Shown: in pieces, positions 16,228 to 29,240 of the stretch
How the letters are laid out: each line of letters begins with the position of its first letter
Numbering within the stretch: the stretch's first letter is position 1
Assembly: GCF_964340395.1 (NCBI RefSeq)
Contig: NC_135552.1
Span: forward strand, 27,686,181-27,750,180
Direction: 5' to 3'
Length of the DNA stretch: 64,000 bases
Source: Glandiceps talaboti
Taxonomy: Eukaryota; Hemichordata; Enteropneusta; Spengelidae
Made by a program: the position numbers and the translations under genes
The notes under the pieces: model-generated
What the model was told of the DNA's origin: nothing
Database searches by the model: none
What the model saw: the letters and a program-made list of their open reading frames with translations, nothing else

Positions 16228-19200
16228 ATGAATGACGACGATGTGCTGACGACTTTGAAAATTCTAATTATAGGCGAGAGTGGTGTTGGAAAGTCAAGGT
16301 ACGTTATCGCTGTCTGTTCTGTACTCCGTGCCATCTGAACATTACATCATGCAATATTCTCAAGTTGATTTACAACATTGGGTCTAGTTATGTACTGTTA
16401 TTGATTACAAATTACTGATCCGTATATTGATATACACAACCTGTGTTATATATTTCCTGTAATATGTCTCTACTTCCACCGCCACCCCTCAAACACAGTT
16501 GTTATATCCCCTCACAGTCACTTTGGGGTCATCCAATAGCCAACTTACCCAGAGGTCATACCCCCCGCCCCACCACAACCACCACCACTCACACAAACAT
16601 ACATACATATTCATACGTACGTACATACATACATATTTACATACATAATATCAAAGACAGACAGACAGACACAATACCCAAGTTACACTGCACAGTAGGA
16701 CAATTGAAATACAACTGCTATACAACGAGAATATAGTCATTGTCATCATACATGACCAGTAGTGAAGTAGTCCAGCAATTAACAGTGTCAAGACCCTATA
16801 ATGTCATTTATACATTTGTTACATACCATAAATGTTTCTAATGATTATCATTGAATCAGATTTGTAATAATTATATAATTTCCTCTCTCTTTCAGTTTAT
16901 TGCTTAGATTTACAGATGACACTTTTGACCCAGAACAACCAGCAACTATAGGTATGTGCATCAGAAACATTCTTTGCCCCTCACCCCCACCACACACACA
17001 CAGACACACACACACACACACATGAATAAACAAATGAGAAGTTTAAAGATTACTTTGTTGTTCAAATCATAAAAGTATTATGACTAAGATTTGAGTTCAT
17101 AGTACAAATAAGTATCAGTCCAACTACATTGATATGGTACAATAAACTTTTCAACACAGATGGACTTGAGAATGGCATAATTTGAGTTTGAATTAAAGGA
17201 CAAGTCCAAGTCTAATTGAAACTTCTGCTTTATTTGAAGATTTTGAAGGTATGAATTTGGATGTTCAACAAAAAATGTGGATGAATACATTTGAGGAAAA
17301 CACATCACACAATGGTGACCCTGCTATTGTGAAAAGGGTTAAATTTCCTATTATATTAATACCAGTGATACTTGATCCTGGACTGATACCATGCCATGCC
17401 ACTCCCTGACATTTTAAGACAAAATTTTGATTATTTTTCAGGTGTTGATTTCAAAGTGAAAACATTATCAGTAGATGGAAATAAAGCCAAATTAGCGATA
17501 TGGGTAAGGATATATCATTTTATTATAGAATGTATGTGCAATAATTTATAATATGGGTAAGTATATATCATTTCCTGATCTGATGAAGGACCGGCCGTGT
17601 ACAAGTCTGTAAAATATTATAAACTAATTTTTTGTTCAACATTTATCCAGGTATTCATGTTTTCTAACTATTTCAAATTTACATGACATGAAGGACTTAC
17701 TAATTTTAGAAAATCACTTTTGATGGTAGGCAGAATTTTTTGACTCACGCATGTTCTCACCACACCTAGATCAATCTATCACTAGTATTGAGTCACTGTC
17801 TCAATGTTGAATGACTACATGTGACTGACTTCTAATTCCATTCAAAATTGGAAACATTTTAGCATGGCAGCATTTTGATCAAATTTAATATCAAACTGCT
17901 AAGCATTCATTAATTTTTTGCATCATGATTCATGATTTTGTCTTGTATAATTGACATACATGATTATTTGAAATGACATATTTTCTTATTTTTCACACAC
18001 AGGATACTGCAGGACAAGAAAGATTTAGAACACTAACACCAAGTTACTACAGAGGTGCACAGGGTGTCATTTTAGGTGAGTAATAAGATTACAAATAAGC
18101 AATACCAACAAGCAATTACTATGATCATGTATGTATGTATGTATGTATGTATGTATGTGTGTGTGTGTATGTATGTATGTATGTATGTATGTATGTATGT
18201 ATCTATGTATGTATGTATCTATGTATCTATGTATCTATGTATCGACTATGTATGTATCTATGTATGTACAAGTAAAGACTATCTAATGCCAGATCAGAGG
18301 ATACAAGTTGTTCTTTATATCTGTATAGATTGTCTTCACTGGTAGTAGTATTCACTAGTAGTATCCACAAAGTCTACCATGTGTTTATAAATGTATGATA
18401 AAGTTTGTATTTTTGTGATATAGTGCAAATGACTATTGTTTCAATGACAAGTATTGTGTTACTGTGTTTTTTCATCTAACGTATATATTTTACTTCTATC
18501 AACTCATCATTTGATTTGTTATGATGTACATAACAACAGAGTTGTGCATAGTTAATGTAAAGGATATTGTTACATTTATAGTGACTTGCTGAATTGTAAC
18601 TATGGTAACGATCTCGATGTAAGTTTAATGTACACATCACAACAGAGTTGTGCAAAGTTAATGTAAAGGATATTGTTAGATTTATAGTGACTTGCTGAAT
18701 TGTAACTATGATAATGTATATAAGCTATAATGTATGTCAGATTTTTCTAAGACATGGTCATCCTTGTAAAAATGATGTCCATTTTGTTATATTGACATCA
18801 AATTTAATCAGTTATCTTTTCTCCCCTTTTCTTTCTTGATTGTTATAGTTTACGATGTCAGCAACAAACAAACATTTCAGAAGTTAGACATGTGGTTAAA
18901 TGAACTGGACACATTCTCAACCAAATCAGACATAATCAAAATGTTAGTAGGCAACAAAATAGATATGGTGAGTAGAACCATTCATTTTATTGCAATTCTG
19001 TCTGTTTCTTTGCCTGGATATTGGTGTTGATATTATGTAAACTCTGTCAATCTCAGTTCTCTATAAACATATTTATCTTTGACCCTATGTTTCATTGATG
19101 TGGTACTAATGTTCAGAGTACTACAGTCAGTTTGAGTTGTGTATCATTCTGTATTTCAGCTTCACTAATCTAGACTTGATCATGTCTGACTAGTATATAT

Positions 19201-20434
19201 GCATGTGTGGGTCTGTTTGCATTGACATCCTAAGTGTATTGTTTGAAGAGAAGAAATAAAGTGATAAATTAACATAATTCATATATGTGCAAAAATGATA
19301 GTGGATTTGATTTTAACTGAGAATGGTAGGTGTTTTCTTGAACAAAGTACCAGCACAAACTTTAAAGGTTTTTTTATAGGGTACATTTCATGTTAAAATG
19401 TTCAGGGATGACGTGTGTATTACTTCTAAGATGAAACAATGACGAAGGAAACAAAACCTATTATGTTTATAATCAGTGAAGGTAAGGATAATATCAACTG
19501 ACTTTTTGAGTTTTCACTTGGTGTCAGGATAAACGAGAAGTAGACCGAGAGACAGGAATGAAATTTGCCAGAAAACATGCCAGTTTATTTATTGAGGCCA
19601 GTGCTAAAACCAGAGAGGGCGTACAAGTAGCGTTTGAAGAACTTGTTGAAAAGGTGAGAATCTTATTCATTCAGAAAGACACATACACACACAACCAGGA
19701 CTAACAGACTAACAGTTGAACTAAGGAATGATAACACAATATCATACAAGCTCAATAAACTTCATTCATTTTTAGGGGAAGGGATTCTGGCATCAATGAT
19801 TGCTGAACTTCATTTTCGCACTTCTAACCAAATTTTGAAAACTTTCACACCATCAATGTAACAAAATGTGGCTTTTTGCCAACATCCCCTATTTTGCATG
19901 TTTTACATTGAATATTTGTGGCAATACATGATTGGCATTTGAGCAAAGAGGTAGATTACAAAATTGATCAGATCTGTCCGTCTATCTCCAAATTTGTGAA
20001 TGTTTGTTTAGGTGAGGGGGGGGGGGGTTGTTTTTGCCTAAACAAACAAAGATGGCTTGTTGAGAGTGAGATTGTATGATTGTCCCTAAGACCGGGGGTC
20101 ACTGATACAACCCTCCACTTCTAATTCTAGCTAGACATGTGTACACATAGACTGAAAGAGTTATCTTTGGTGGTACATATGTTGACTATTAGCTAACAAG
20201 TGATTACAAGTGATTAGAGGCATGTACACAACAACAAAGTATTCAGTCATTGGTTACTCATAATTCTACTTCATAATTACCTACTTGTAATAATTATTTT
20301 TTTGTGTGTTTATTTTTTTATAGATTATTCAAACACCAGGGCTATGGGAAAACGACAGTCGTGGAATGTCACTAAGTGATAGAATGAACCAACCTGGAAG
20401 TAGTAGTTGTAGTGCATATTGCTCCCTTACGTAA
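16228..20434 (+). CDS. RAB18: Rab18 small GTPase, seven exons, 205 aa
   Basis: Exons: 16228-16298, 16896-16951, 17442-17503, 18003-18075, 18849-18967, 19528-19653, 20324-20434. All borders are GT/AG and the total is 618 nt. Rab18 is a membrane-bound GTPase of the ER and lipid-droplet surface. Visible motifs are the P-loop GESGVGKS (16-23), switch I around [12 protein letters not shown] (39-50), WDTAGQE (63-69), NKID (123-126) and EASAKT (150-155). The body is nearly identical to human RAB18 ([39 protein letters not shown]). The protein ends in CSAYCSLT, where human has CGGYCSVL, so both C-terminal cysteines are kept but the last residue differs. AATAAA at 20648-20653 and 20757-20762 are likely poly(A) signals. 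Intron 4 carries a GTAT microsatellite and a ~107-bp direct duplication. Confidence 0.98.
16586..16670. repeat. CATA/CAGA-rich microsatellite in RAB18 intron 1
   Basis: Interrupted ACATACAT units, then a short CAGA run ending around 16670. Confidence 0.6.
18128..18265. repeat. (GTAT)n microsatellite in RAB18 intron 4
   Basis: GTAT repeats with an internal GT run and scattered CTAT variants. Confidence 0.85.
18527..18716. repeat. ~107-bp direct duplication in RAB18 intron 4
   Basis: Two copies share ACAACAGAGTTGTGCA(T/A)AG, GTTAATGTAAAGGATATTGT and TTATAGTGACTTGCTGAATT. They are nearly identical and sit side by side. Confidence 0.75.
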
Positions 20435-20785
20435 CCTAAACACTTACATCATTGGTTATCTCTGAACTAAGTTGATGTCAATGAACAGCATCTCAACCCA
20501 GGTATGCTGTTACTTGATTCAATAACGACACATTTCTGATATAGTATATTACATGCTTTGCTGGTACCAGCAACTAAAAAAATGTTTGTCAATGAATGTA
20601 AAGTTTATTTGTGGTGCAAAGTGAAGCTGTCAAGTTTTCATAAAACTAATAAAAATACAGTAACTATGACAACCACATATCTATTTACATAAACAGTTAC
20701 ATCAACAAAAGATGTACATATTTCACCAGCGATATGAAAATCATGAATTTTGATTTAATAAAGTTTTCAAATGTTAGTCCACTTT
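20435..20785 (+). terminator. RAB18 3' UTR with poly(A) signals
   Basis: After the TAA at 20432-20434 there are two AATAAA hexamers, at 20648-20653 and 20757-20762. The second is the likelier end of the main transcript because it is followed by a T/GT-rich stretch. A longer UTR cannot be excluded. Confidence 0.5.
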
Positions 20786-22783
20786 ATTGATTAAGATTAT
20801 TGCCTTGTTAAGAGTAATATGTTTCAATAGTTGTTGGTAGGAGAAGAAACAAAGTGTTATCAGTTTTCTTTGCGATTACAGCAAAGTGTTACAAAGTCAA
20901 CACTTGTACATCATGATTGACAATTCTTTATATTAGTTTTAATTGATTTATTTTGGTTGTTATTTAAGATTGGATAAAGTATTCTTCATAGTCTTCCAAA
21001 ACTACCTTTAATCTGCTTGTTGTTGTAATTTCATAGTCCTTCTATTTGAACTGGGATTCATAACGATAAATGTTGAGGATGTAACACATTTGCAGTACAC
21101 TATATTCCTGCAAGCACCTTGCAGTCATATTCAAAATAAGTGCCACAAGAGGGCATCCCACATTGACCATTAAAGTTGAGTACTAAAATCACATGGCCAA
21201 TTAACTGAACATGAAACAGTCATCAAAACGTGACTAGCACAACTCTGCAATTTACTAAAAAACTAATATTTGATATGAAACAAACCAGAATCTTTTGACT
21301 GGTTGAAAAATGCCATCAACTTTTATCAAGATATGCTGGGAAATGAGGATTTTTCAAAGGAGGCCATAGTTCTCAACTCACAAAACCCTCACTTCTGGTT
21401 CAAAAACTAAACCTGAACAGCACTCCTAGTGGCCAAACTATACAATTTTTTGTCTTTCTGATATCCGGAATAAAGTGTATTACATTTGAGGATAGAAAAT
21501 GAATGTCTTGGACTCTAGGGACCATTTTTCTCATCTTAAATTATCACAGGTTTGCAATGATTTGGCAATATTTGAAGCTGTAAGCTGCATAGTATTCAGA
21601 ACACAAACACAAGGTTAATTCCATTATTAGTGGCAATCAACATTGTATTGTTTTAACTAGTGACACTCTTTTTACAGGCGTACATTCTAAAATGCCTGTA
21701 GCCAAATATTAATATTCAAATTGTGTTTTTAAAATGCTGCACATTTAAAAGAAACTTTCTGATTTGTGAATATTGTGACAATGATTATGGTAATTATAAT
21801 GTATGGCAAAATTAGCATATGGGTTCAAAGATTGCCTAGGCACAGACTTCAAAAAACCTGTAATGATTCAAGATATAGTTACATAATTATCCTTCTGTTG
21901 TAGTTTATCCTAAGATATCATTTCCTTGCTACTCAAATATTTACTGATGTCCAACCAACAAGATAATGGATCAAAATAAAGGTTATCGTCACTTTTTGTC
22001 CCCATCCTATAGCAACAACACCTGTTTGTGAAAAAAAAATTCTGACTCAACAAGAAAAGTATGAGTGGATCATTTACTGGTTACTTTTATTCTTTGCATG
22101 CCACAGTTATGTACTATGAATACAATATTGGATAATCAAAATATTATAGTTACAGCACAAACTGATGACATGTACTCAAGTTGTTGTGATGTAACATGAC
22201 TACCTCACGCAAACTGATGACATAAACACAAGTTGTTATGAATCTGAACAAGTAGTTACAGCACAAAGCATAGACCCTCCACCAGATGGAGGGTCTATCC
22301 ACAAAGTGATGACATGAATGCAACTTGTGATATAACATGATCAGAGAATTTCTCTCGTGTGTACTGCAAACACAATTTGGTGTGCACAAGGTATAAATCT
22401 AAGCAACCAAAATGAGTCAATAAATGTCCACTCAAATAAAAAAAAAACTGGCCTGCATGCAGAAGAAAATCTTGCATTACTTACCAATGTACACATATAG
22501 TAATATTGAGTCTGCACCCAACTTATATTTTGATTTCTATAATACAACACCTGGCCCACCCCAAGAGATATGATGTGGGAGATTTTTTGGCCATTCCTTG
22601 CTCATAGTCCTAGAGTATCTTATTTTAAATTCACTTAATGTTTGCAGAAATTAGAAGTTTAGTGTTTTGTTTTGCATTTATTTTCATTCCAAGAAGAAAG
22701 ACTACCCAAATATTTTCATTGAATAAAGTGGCAAGTAAAAAATGTATACAGTTGAAAATGTAATGTTTGACAGTACAATGTTT
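20786..22783. other. Intergenic AT-rich stretch downstream of RAB18
   Basis: No coding exon is recognised. A segment at 21407-21470 resembles 25955-26020 (sharing ATACAATYTTTTGTYTTTCT), so a dispersed repeat is likely. Degenerate repeats of CTGATGACAT...CAAGTTGTT at about 22150-22340 enclose a hairpin at 22270-22298. Confidence 0.5.
22270..22298. repeat. Hairpin, 12-bp perfect stem
   Basis: ATAGACCCTCCA, a five-base loop, then TGGAGGGTCTAT. A similar hairpin (ATAGACAGTGGAGGG stem) lies at 47209-47242, suggesting a small dispersed family. Confidence 0.7.
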
Positions 22784-24483
22784 GTATGTACACTAGCTAC
22801 AAGTCTGTTGTATCATGTACTGTAAAGCTGTGTTGGTATGTACACTACCTACAAGTCTGTTGTATCATGTACTGTAGAGCTGTGTTGGTATGTACACTAC
22901 CTACAAGTCTGTTGTATCATGTACTGTAGAGCTGTGTTGGTATGTACACTACCTACAAGTCTGTTGTATCATGTACTGTAGAGCTGTGTTGGTATGTACA
23001 CTAGCTACAAGTCTGTTGTATCATGTACTGTAGAGCTGTGTTGGTATGTACACTACCTACAAGTCTGTTGTATCATGTACTGTAGAGCTGTGTTGGTATG
23101 TACACTACCTACAAGTCTGTTGTATCATGTAATGTAGAGCTGTGTTGGTATGTACACTACCTACAAGTCTGTTGTATCATGTACTGTAGAGCTGTGTTGG
23201 TATGTACACTAGCTACAAGTCTGTTGTATCATGTACTGTAAAGCTGTGTTGGTATGTACACTACCTACAAGTCTGTTGTATCATGTACTGTAGAGCTGTG
23301 TTGGTATGTACACTACCTACAAGTCTATTGTATCATGTACTGTAAAGCTGTGTTGGTATGTACACTACCTACAAGTCTGTTGTATCATGTACTGTAGAGC
23401 TGTGTTGGTATGTACACTACCTACAAGTCTGTTGTATCATGTACTGTAGAGCTGTGTTGGTATGTACACTACCTACAAGTCTGTTGTATCATGTACTGTA
23501 AAGCTGTGTTGGTATGTACACTACCTACAAGTCTGTTGTATCATGTAATGTAGAGCTGTGTTGGTATGTACACTACCTACAAGTCTGTTGTATCATGTAC
23601 TGTAGAGCTGTGTTGGTATGTACACTACCTACAAGTCTGTTGTATCATGTACTGTAGAGCTGTGTTGGTATGTACACTAGCTACAAGTCTGTTGTATCAT
23701 GTACTGTAGAGCTGTGTTGGTATGTACACCACCTACAAGTCTGTTGTATCATGTACTGTAGAGCTGTGTTGGTATGTACACCACCTACAAGTCTGTTGTA
23801 TCATGTACTGTAGAGCTGTGTTGGTATGTACACTACCTACAAGTCTGTTGTATCATGTACTGTAGAGCTGTGTTGGTAAGTACACTACCTACAAGTCTGT
23901 TGTATCATGTACTGTAGAGCTGTGTTGGTATGTACACTACCTACAAGTCTGTTGTATCATGTACTGTAGAGCTGTGTTGGTATGTACACTACCTACAAGT
24001 CTGTTGTATCATGTACTGTAGAGCTGTGTTGGTATGTACACTACCTACAAGTCTGTTGTATCATGTAATGTAGAGCTGTGTTGGTATGTACACTACCTAC
24101 AAGTCTGTTGTATCATGTACTGTAGAGCTGTGTTGGTAAGTACACTACCTACAAGTCTGTTGTATCATGTACTGTAGAGCTGTGTTGGTATGTACACTAC
24201 CTACAAGTCTGTTGTATCATGTAATGTAGAGCTGTGTTGGTATGTACACTACCTACAAGTCTGTTGTATCATGTACTGTAGAGCTGTGTTGGTATGTACA
24301 CCACCTACAAGTCTGTTGTATCATGTACTGTAGAGCTGTGTTGGTATGTACACTACCTACAAGTCTGTTGTATCATGTACTGTAGAGCTGTGTTGGTATG
24401 TACACTACCTACAAGTCTGTTGTATCATGTACTGTAGAGCTGTGTTGGTATGTACACCACCTACAAGTCTGTTGTATCATGTA
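22784..24483. repeat. 52-bp minisatellite, about 33 copies
   Basis: The unit contains TGTACACTACCTACAAGTCT and GTTGTATCATGTACTGTAGA. Variants recur along the array (CTAGC for CTACC, ATGTAATG for ATGTACTG, CACCACC), so units are recent copies with shared sub-types. It lies about 2 kb past the RAB18 3' end. No function is apparent. Confidence 0.95.
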
Positions 24484-26456
24484 GCGTCATCTTGTGTTCA
24501 TTCTTACAACCAAGATAACTGTTTTGTGTAAAGTGCAGTCAGTTCAACATCAGTCAAATTGAACCCGTCGTCATCCACATGCACTGTTTATGGAGAAGTC
24601 AGAAAAATAATCATAACTTGAGTCTGGTGCACTTTTTAGTGTTTTGATGTCAATCATTTTAGCTTGCACACTGACAATTATATTATATTCCTATGTTATT
24701 ATTACGTATTTTAATGTTTATACTTGATTATTATTTGTCAACCATGTAGTGTTAGATTTAATATTTTGATAAAATCTTGAAAGAAATTTATCACCTATAA
24801 GCTGGGTATGAAATTCACCTAGCTACTTTGTGTATTGTCATTATTGGGTGCTAGCACAGAATGCAAAAAAGACAACAGAAATTACCTCTGTAGTGAAGAG
24901 CGCCCTCATAGTTGACCCAATTCCACTCTGTGAGATTCTTTCTGCAAACTTGAGGTCGTAGTTGCGTACATTCTGAGTATAGAGGTAATAGACACTACAT
25001 GAATTTTAAGAATTTTATTTGTGTTATGACCCTTTTCAACCAAGTCCAGATTTTCTAAGAAGCTTACAAGATATGTAATGTCATTTTGAGTGTTTGCTGA
25101 CAGGCAGCTATCACAAGCACTGTGTGCTGCTGACAGGCAAGACTTTCACAATGTGTATTTTTGGACAAAAAGTGCAGCAGCATGTTGTGGTGTTGACAGT
25201 GTCTGTCAGTAGACTGCAAATATTCATAGTTTTATCAAACGTACATGGTGTTCAGGTAACTGTAGGTTATTTCTATAGAATATCCCGTCCCCCATTTTGA
25301 GATAGACATTTCTTGGAACTACTTTCACCAGGGTTTTTCTTTCATATTTTAAACTTTTCAAATTTTAATTTTCTTTTATATTTCATCAGACTTTGATTAT
25401 ATTTAAAAATTACTATGTATGAATTTAAGCAATTGAAGTTTATTTTGAATTTGCACATTAGCATACCTAAAATATCACAGATTTTACCAAATATGATAAT
25501 GAAAAATATCCAAAACCACAGATAATTAAATTATTGAACTTCAGCTCAAATATTGTGTTTCAGCAAATGCAAAATGGATGCTCTAAATAGAGAGGAAATC
25601 AGTACCAGTAAATTTGGAAGTCTTGTATGTACACAGCAAGAGAAACACAGATACTGCTAAGTGTATAATTGTGACTATTTTAGTGTTGGAAATAAAGAAA
25701 TAAATACTGACTTTATCCACTTGCCTCTCACTTTCTGTGTGTTTGTCACTTTTTGACATTTAGGTCAATATAGTAGTACTGACTATCTTCAATAGTAAGA
25801 ATTATTTATTGTGTTTCCTGACACAGGAACTCATCAGAGCCATTTTGAAAATGTTAAAAATGTTTTCACAAACCCCTGTCCACTGGTTACAGGTTAGATT
25901 TGCCTGTACAAATCTGAGGTGGGATACTCGCCATGCTGTGATAGCCAAAAACTTCTAAACAGTGCCCTCAATGGTCAAATTATACAATCTTTTGTTTTTC
26001 TGATAAGCCAATACTCAGTGAGAAATGGCAAAGGTAATGATGCATACAGTGCTTGAAGCATAATACTCTAAAGTTTTCACTTCAGTCTTTCTAATAAAAA
26101 AAGACAAATATGTTTTAATATGTAAAATCATTTAGAATTTATTCAGATACGTATGAAAATAGCATAAAGACATTATTATAACAGAACTTCATCATAATAA
26201 TATGATAATCCATAAATTCAATTTTTAAGAAGATATTATAAATTGGAAAATATTAGCTTGGAAAAACATTAGGAGGAAAATTTGTGAAAGACAAAAAAAA
26301 TAAAATTATTCTCCGTGATAATTTATAGTACTTACACAATTATATAGATATAGTGATCATAACACTGCACCACTAACATGTGATGTTAATAATTTGATAT
26401 AAAAATTAATATATACTGTACAATGGTATAAAGATATGTAATAATTGTACTGTGAC
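24484..26456. other. Intergenic stretch between two minisatellites
   Basis: No recognisable exon or RNA gene. The open frame at 25094-25300 has no family resemblance. A diverged copy of the dispersed segment at 21407-21470 lies at 25955-26020. Confidence 0.5.
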
Positions 26457-26720
26457 TAGCCCAGAAACTTGGCTATCTGACTTGACATACTGGCTTGACA
26501 GTTAGCCCAGAAACTTGGCTATCTGACTTGACATACTGGCTTGACAGTATAGCCCAGAGACATGGCTATCTGACTTGACAGTATAACCAACAGACTTGGC
26601 TATCTGACAACATACTAACTTGACAGTATAGCCCAGTGACTTGGCTATCTGACTTGACATACTGGTTTGACAGTATAGCCTAGAGACTTGGCTATCTGAC
26701 TTGACATACTGGCTTGACAT
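26457..26720. repeat. ~47-bp minisatellite, six copies
   Basis: The unit includes CTTGGCTATCTGACTTGACA and TACTGGCTTGACAGTATAGC. Copies vary by internal deletion. Confidence 0.85.
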
Positions 26721-27364
26721 GTTGAAAATGACGTTGTCAAGCCAGTCTGTGGGCTGTAATGTGACCTCATTCAAGTTCAAATGTAAGGGTTATTTCATAG
26801 TTATTTGTATAACAAAACAGTCCTATGTTAGGAGTAATTCAAAACTAAAAATGACTGCCAACACTCAATGAATTGGTCTCAGAGCCTGTGTGGATGACAC
26901 CATAGTCATCTTTATTTAGATTGGATAATTCTTCTTTCTGTATTTATAGTTCCACAAACTTGTCTCCCAAGAATTTCAGTAAGGGCCGACCCTATGGGTT
27001 CAGTGTTAATGCAGAAGAAAACTACTGGAGTGCTTGAGGAATACCTGCATTGTTTGACAAGAGCCAAACAAAATGACACTTACAGCATTACAAATTTAAT
27101 CAAATCTTGACCAGGGCTTGAACAACAGTGGTAAGAGGCCAGTGGTTAACGTTATAACCACTCAGCTACTGACATCACTCAGTCAAATTTATCCATCACC
27201 TTGAATTCTACACTGATGTTTTTATATATGTATCATTTGTACAATACTCTTCACTTTATCCTATAATAGAGCTTAGCTGCTATATCTCGTCAAGATGATG
27301 ACAACAAAAAATACCGTTATGACCATGAAAATTAGAAATTTAAATAAAACACACAACATAATTT

Positions 27365-27545
27365 GATCAGCTGAGAGCTTTAAACTGCAAACTGTCAGTC
27401 TTGTTCACTCTATGATAGAGGGCGCTATTGATAAGCTGAGCGCTTTGAACTGCAAACTGTCAGTCTTGTTCACTCTGTGATAGCGGGTGCTGTTGATAAG
27501 CTGAGTGCTTTCAACTGACAAACTGTGTCAGTCTTGTTCACTCTA
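27365..27545. repeat. ~62-bp tandem repeat, three copies
   Basis: Repeated segment with ACTGCAAACTGTCAGTCTTG and TTCACTCTRTGATAG; copies are about 85-90 percent alike by eye. Confidence 0.75.
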
Positions 27546-28081
27546 TGACAAATGGCAATGTAAATGCTCTCATAGAGCTTAGGGAGTCTGTTGTGTTCAT
27601 GTTTGTGACAATGTGATAATCCTATCACCTGCAACATTACTGAATTTTTGTAAGGAAAGGAAGGATATACAGTGTAAATTCAGCTGCCATGATGGACATG
27701 CCACCCACTGTATGTAGTGTAAAACGTTATTTATAAATCATACTGTATGTGCAGCCTACAAGATATTAATACCTGGTGTATCTCTTGAATTCTCAACTGA
27801 ATATTACAAAATCAGAGAAACTTACACACTTGAGAGAAAACAGTGATGTTTTTTCACATGAAAAATACTGCTACAAAGGAAATAACAAATCAAAAATTTA
27901 CCTGTTGAGAAATGAGGTGAACTGATAACTATATCGCTAATATATTTTTATAATACTGTTTCAATGCTTACACTATGAATAACATTATATGCATACAAAG
28001 TTCTATAGTGATCCATAGTGACAACTACTGAGGCACACTGAGCCTGCCATGGCCTAAATATTATGAAAATCAGCAGTTTTG

Positions 28082-28182
28082 AAAACTATATATGTGGACC
28101 AATATATGTGGACAAAGTCATACATACGTATGACAACTATGTGGACCAATATTTGCTGATAAAGTCATACATACGTATGACA
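28082..28182. repeat. ~51-bp direct duplication
   Basis: Two copies of TATGTGGACCAATAT, a short variable part, and AAAGTCATACATACGTATGA. Confidence 0.75.
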
Positions 28183-29044
28183 ATCAAGAGTACAAAATCT
28201 ACATGTCTTGAAAAAGGTTGGATTTACCTCGACCAAGTTCCATAACATTTCCATTTTCATATCACTTATCACTACCCTTTACATCCCCATTTAGCCAACT
28301 TGTGGAATCTCCTTCATTCAGGAATCAATTAGACCAAACCAAAGTTAGGAATATCGGGGTGACGAGATGACTAACATGACAACATGTACAAGGCATTGTA
28401 AACTTGAGAAAGTATATTACAAAAATTGAGATCAATTATTTTTATTTCTACATGTTATTGAGAAATGTAGTTGCATAGGTTACCAACTCCATACAGAGTC
28501 ATTATCAGCAGTGGAAGAGATCTTGTGATTTTTCTCAGTACTTTTACTTTCATATGAAAGTCTACTTGAAATAAAACTACCATTACAGAGAAAAACCATT
28601 TTAGTTTTGGACTGTGACCCACCTGTAGACTGTTATTAAAATGGACCCTAATACTTTAAATAAATGATAAAATAATTGATATACATACAAATCACAATGT
28701 AAAATACCCTTGTGTTAAAAACAACAACAAAAGTTCACAAACACCAATAATCACATATCAAATTTAGTTAAAACTCAATTTACCTAAAGTGAACAAATTA
28801 ATTATTACCAGTAAATTGTAAAGCATTTATGTAAGCAGAAATGAAAACAAAGAATTAAATGAACTTCCTAAATCATTGTAGGAATTTTCAAACACATAAT
28901 TTGGAACTGAAAATCACTAAGCCTACTTAGGTTCAACTTAAAAATTCATCTTGAGTAATCTAGGGGGCTCTGATTCTACTATCATCACATTCAGAGGTGA
29001 ATGATAATGAAATCGGAAATATGGCTGTCATTGATGGAAATATG

Positions 29045-29240
29045 GCTGTCTCGCCCCATCTTCCAGTCCCCCGACCCCATTCTTTTTACATAACCTTCTC
29101 ACCCCATCTTCAACCCCCACCCCCATCCCAATTCTCTTTTTACATAGCCTTCTCACCCCAACCTACAACCCCTATCCTATTGTTTATGTAACCTTCTCAC
29201 CCCATCCTTCAACCCCCAGCCCCACCCTGTTCTCTTTTTA
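29045..29240. repeat. C-rich degenerate tandem repeat, about four copies
   Basis: Units contain CTTCTCACCCCATCTTC, a run of C and A, then TTCTTTTTACATA, about 55-60 bp apart. Confidence 0.65.
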
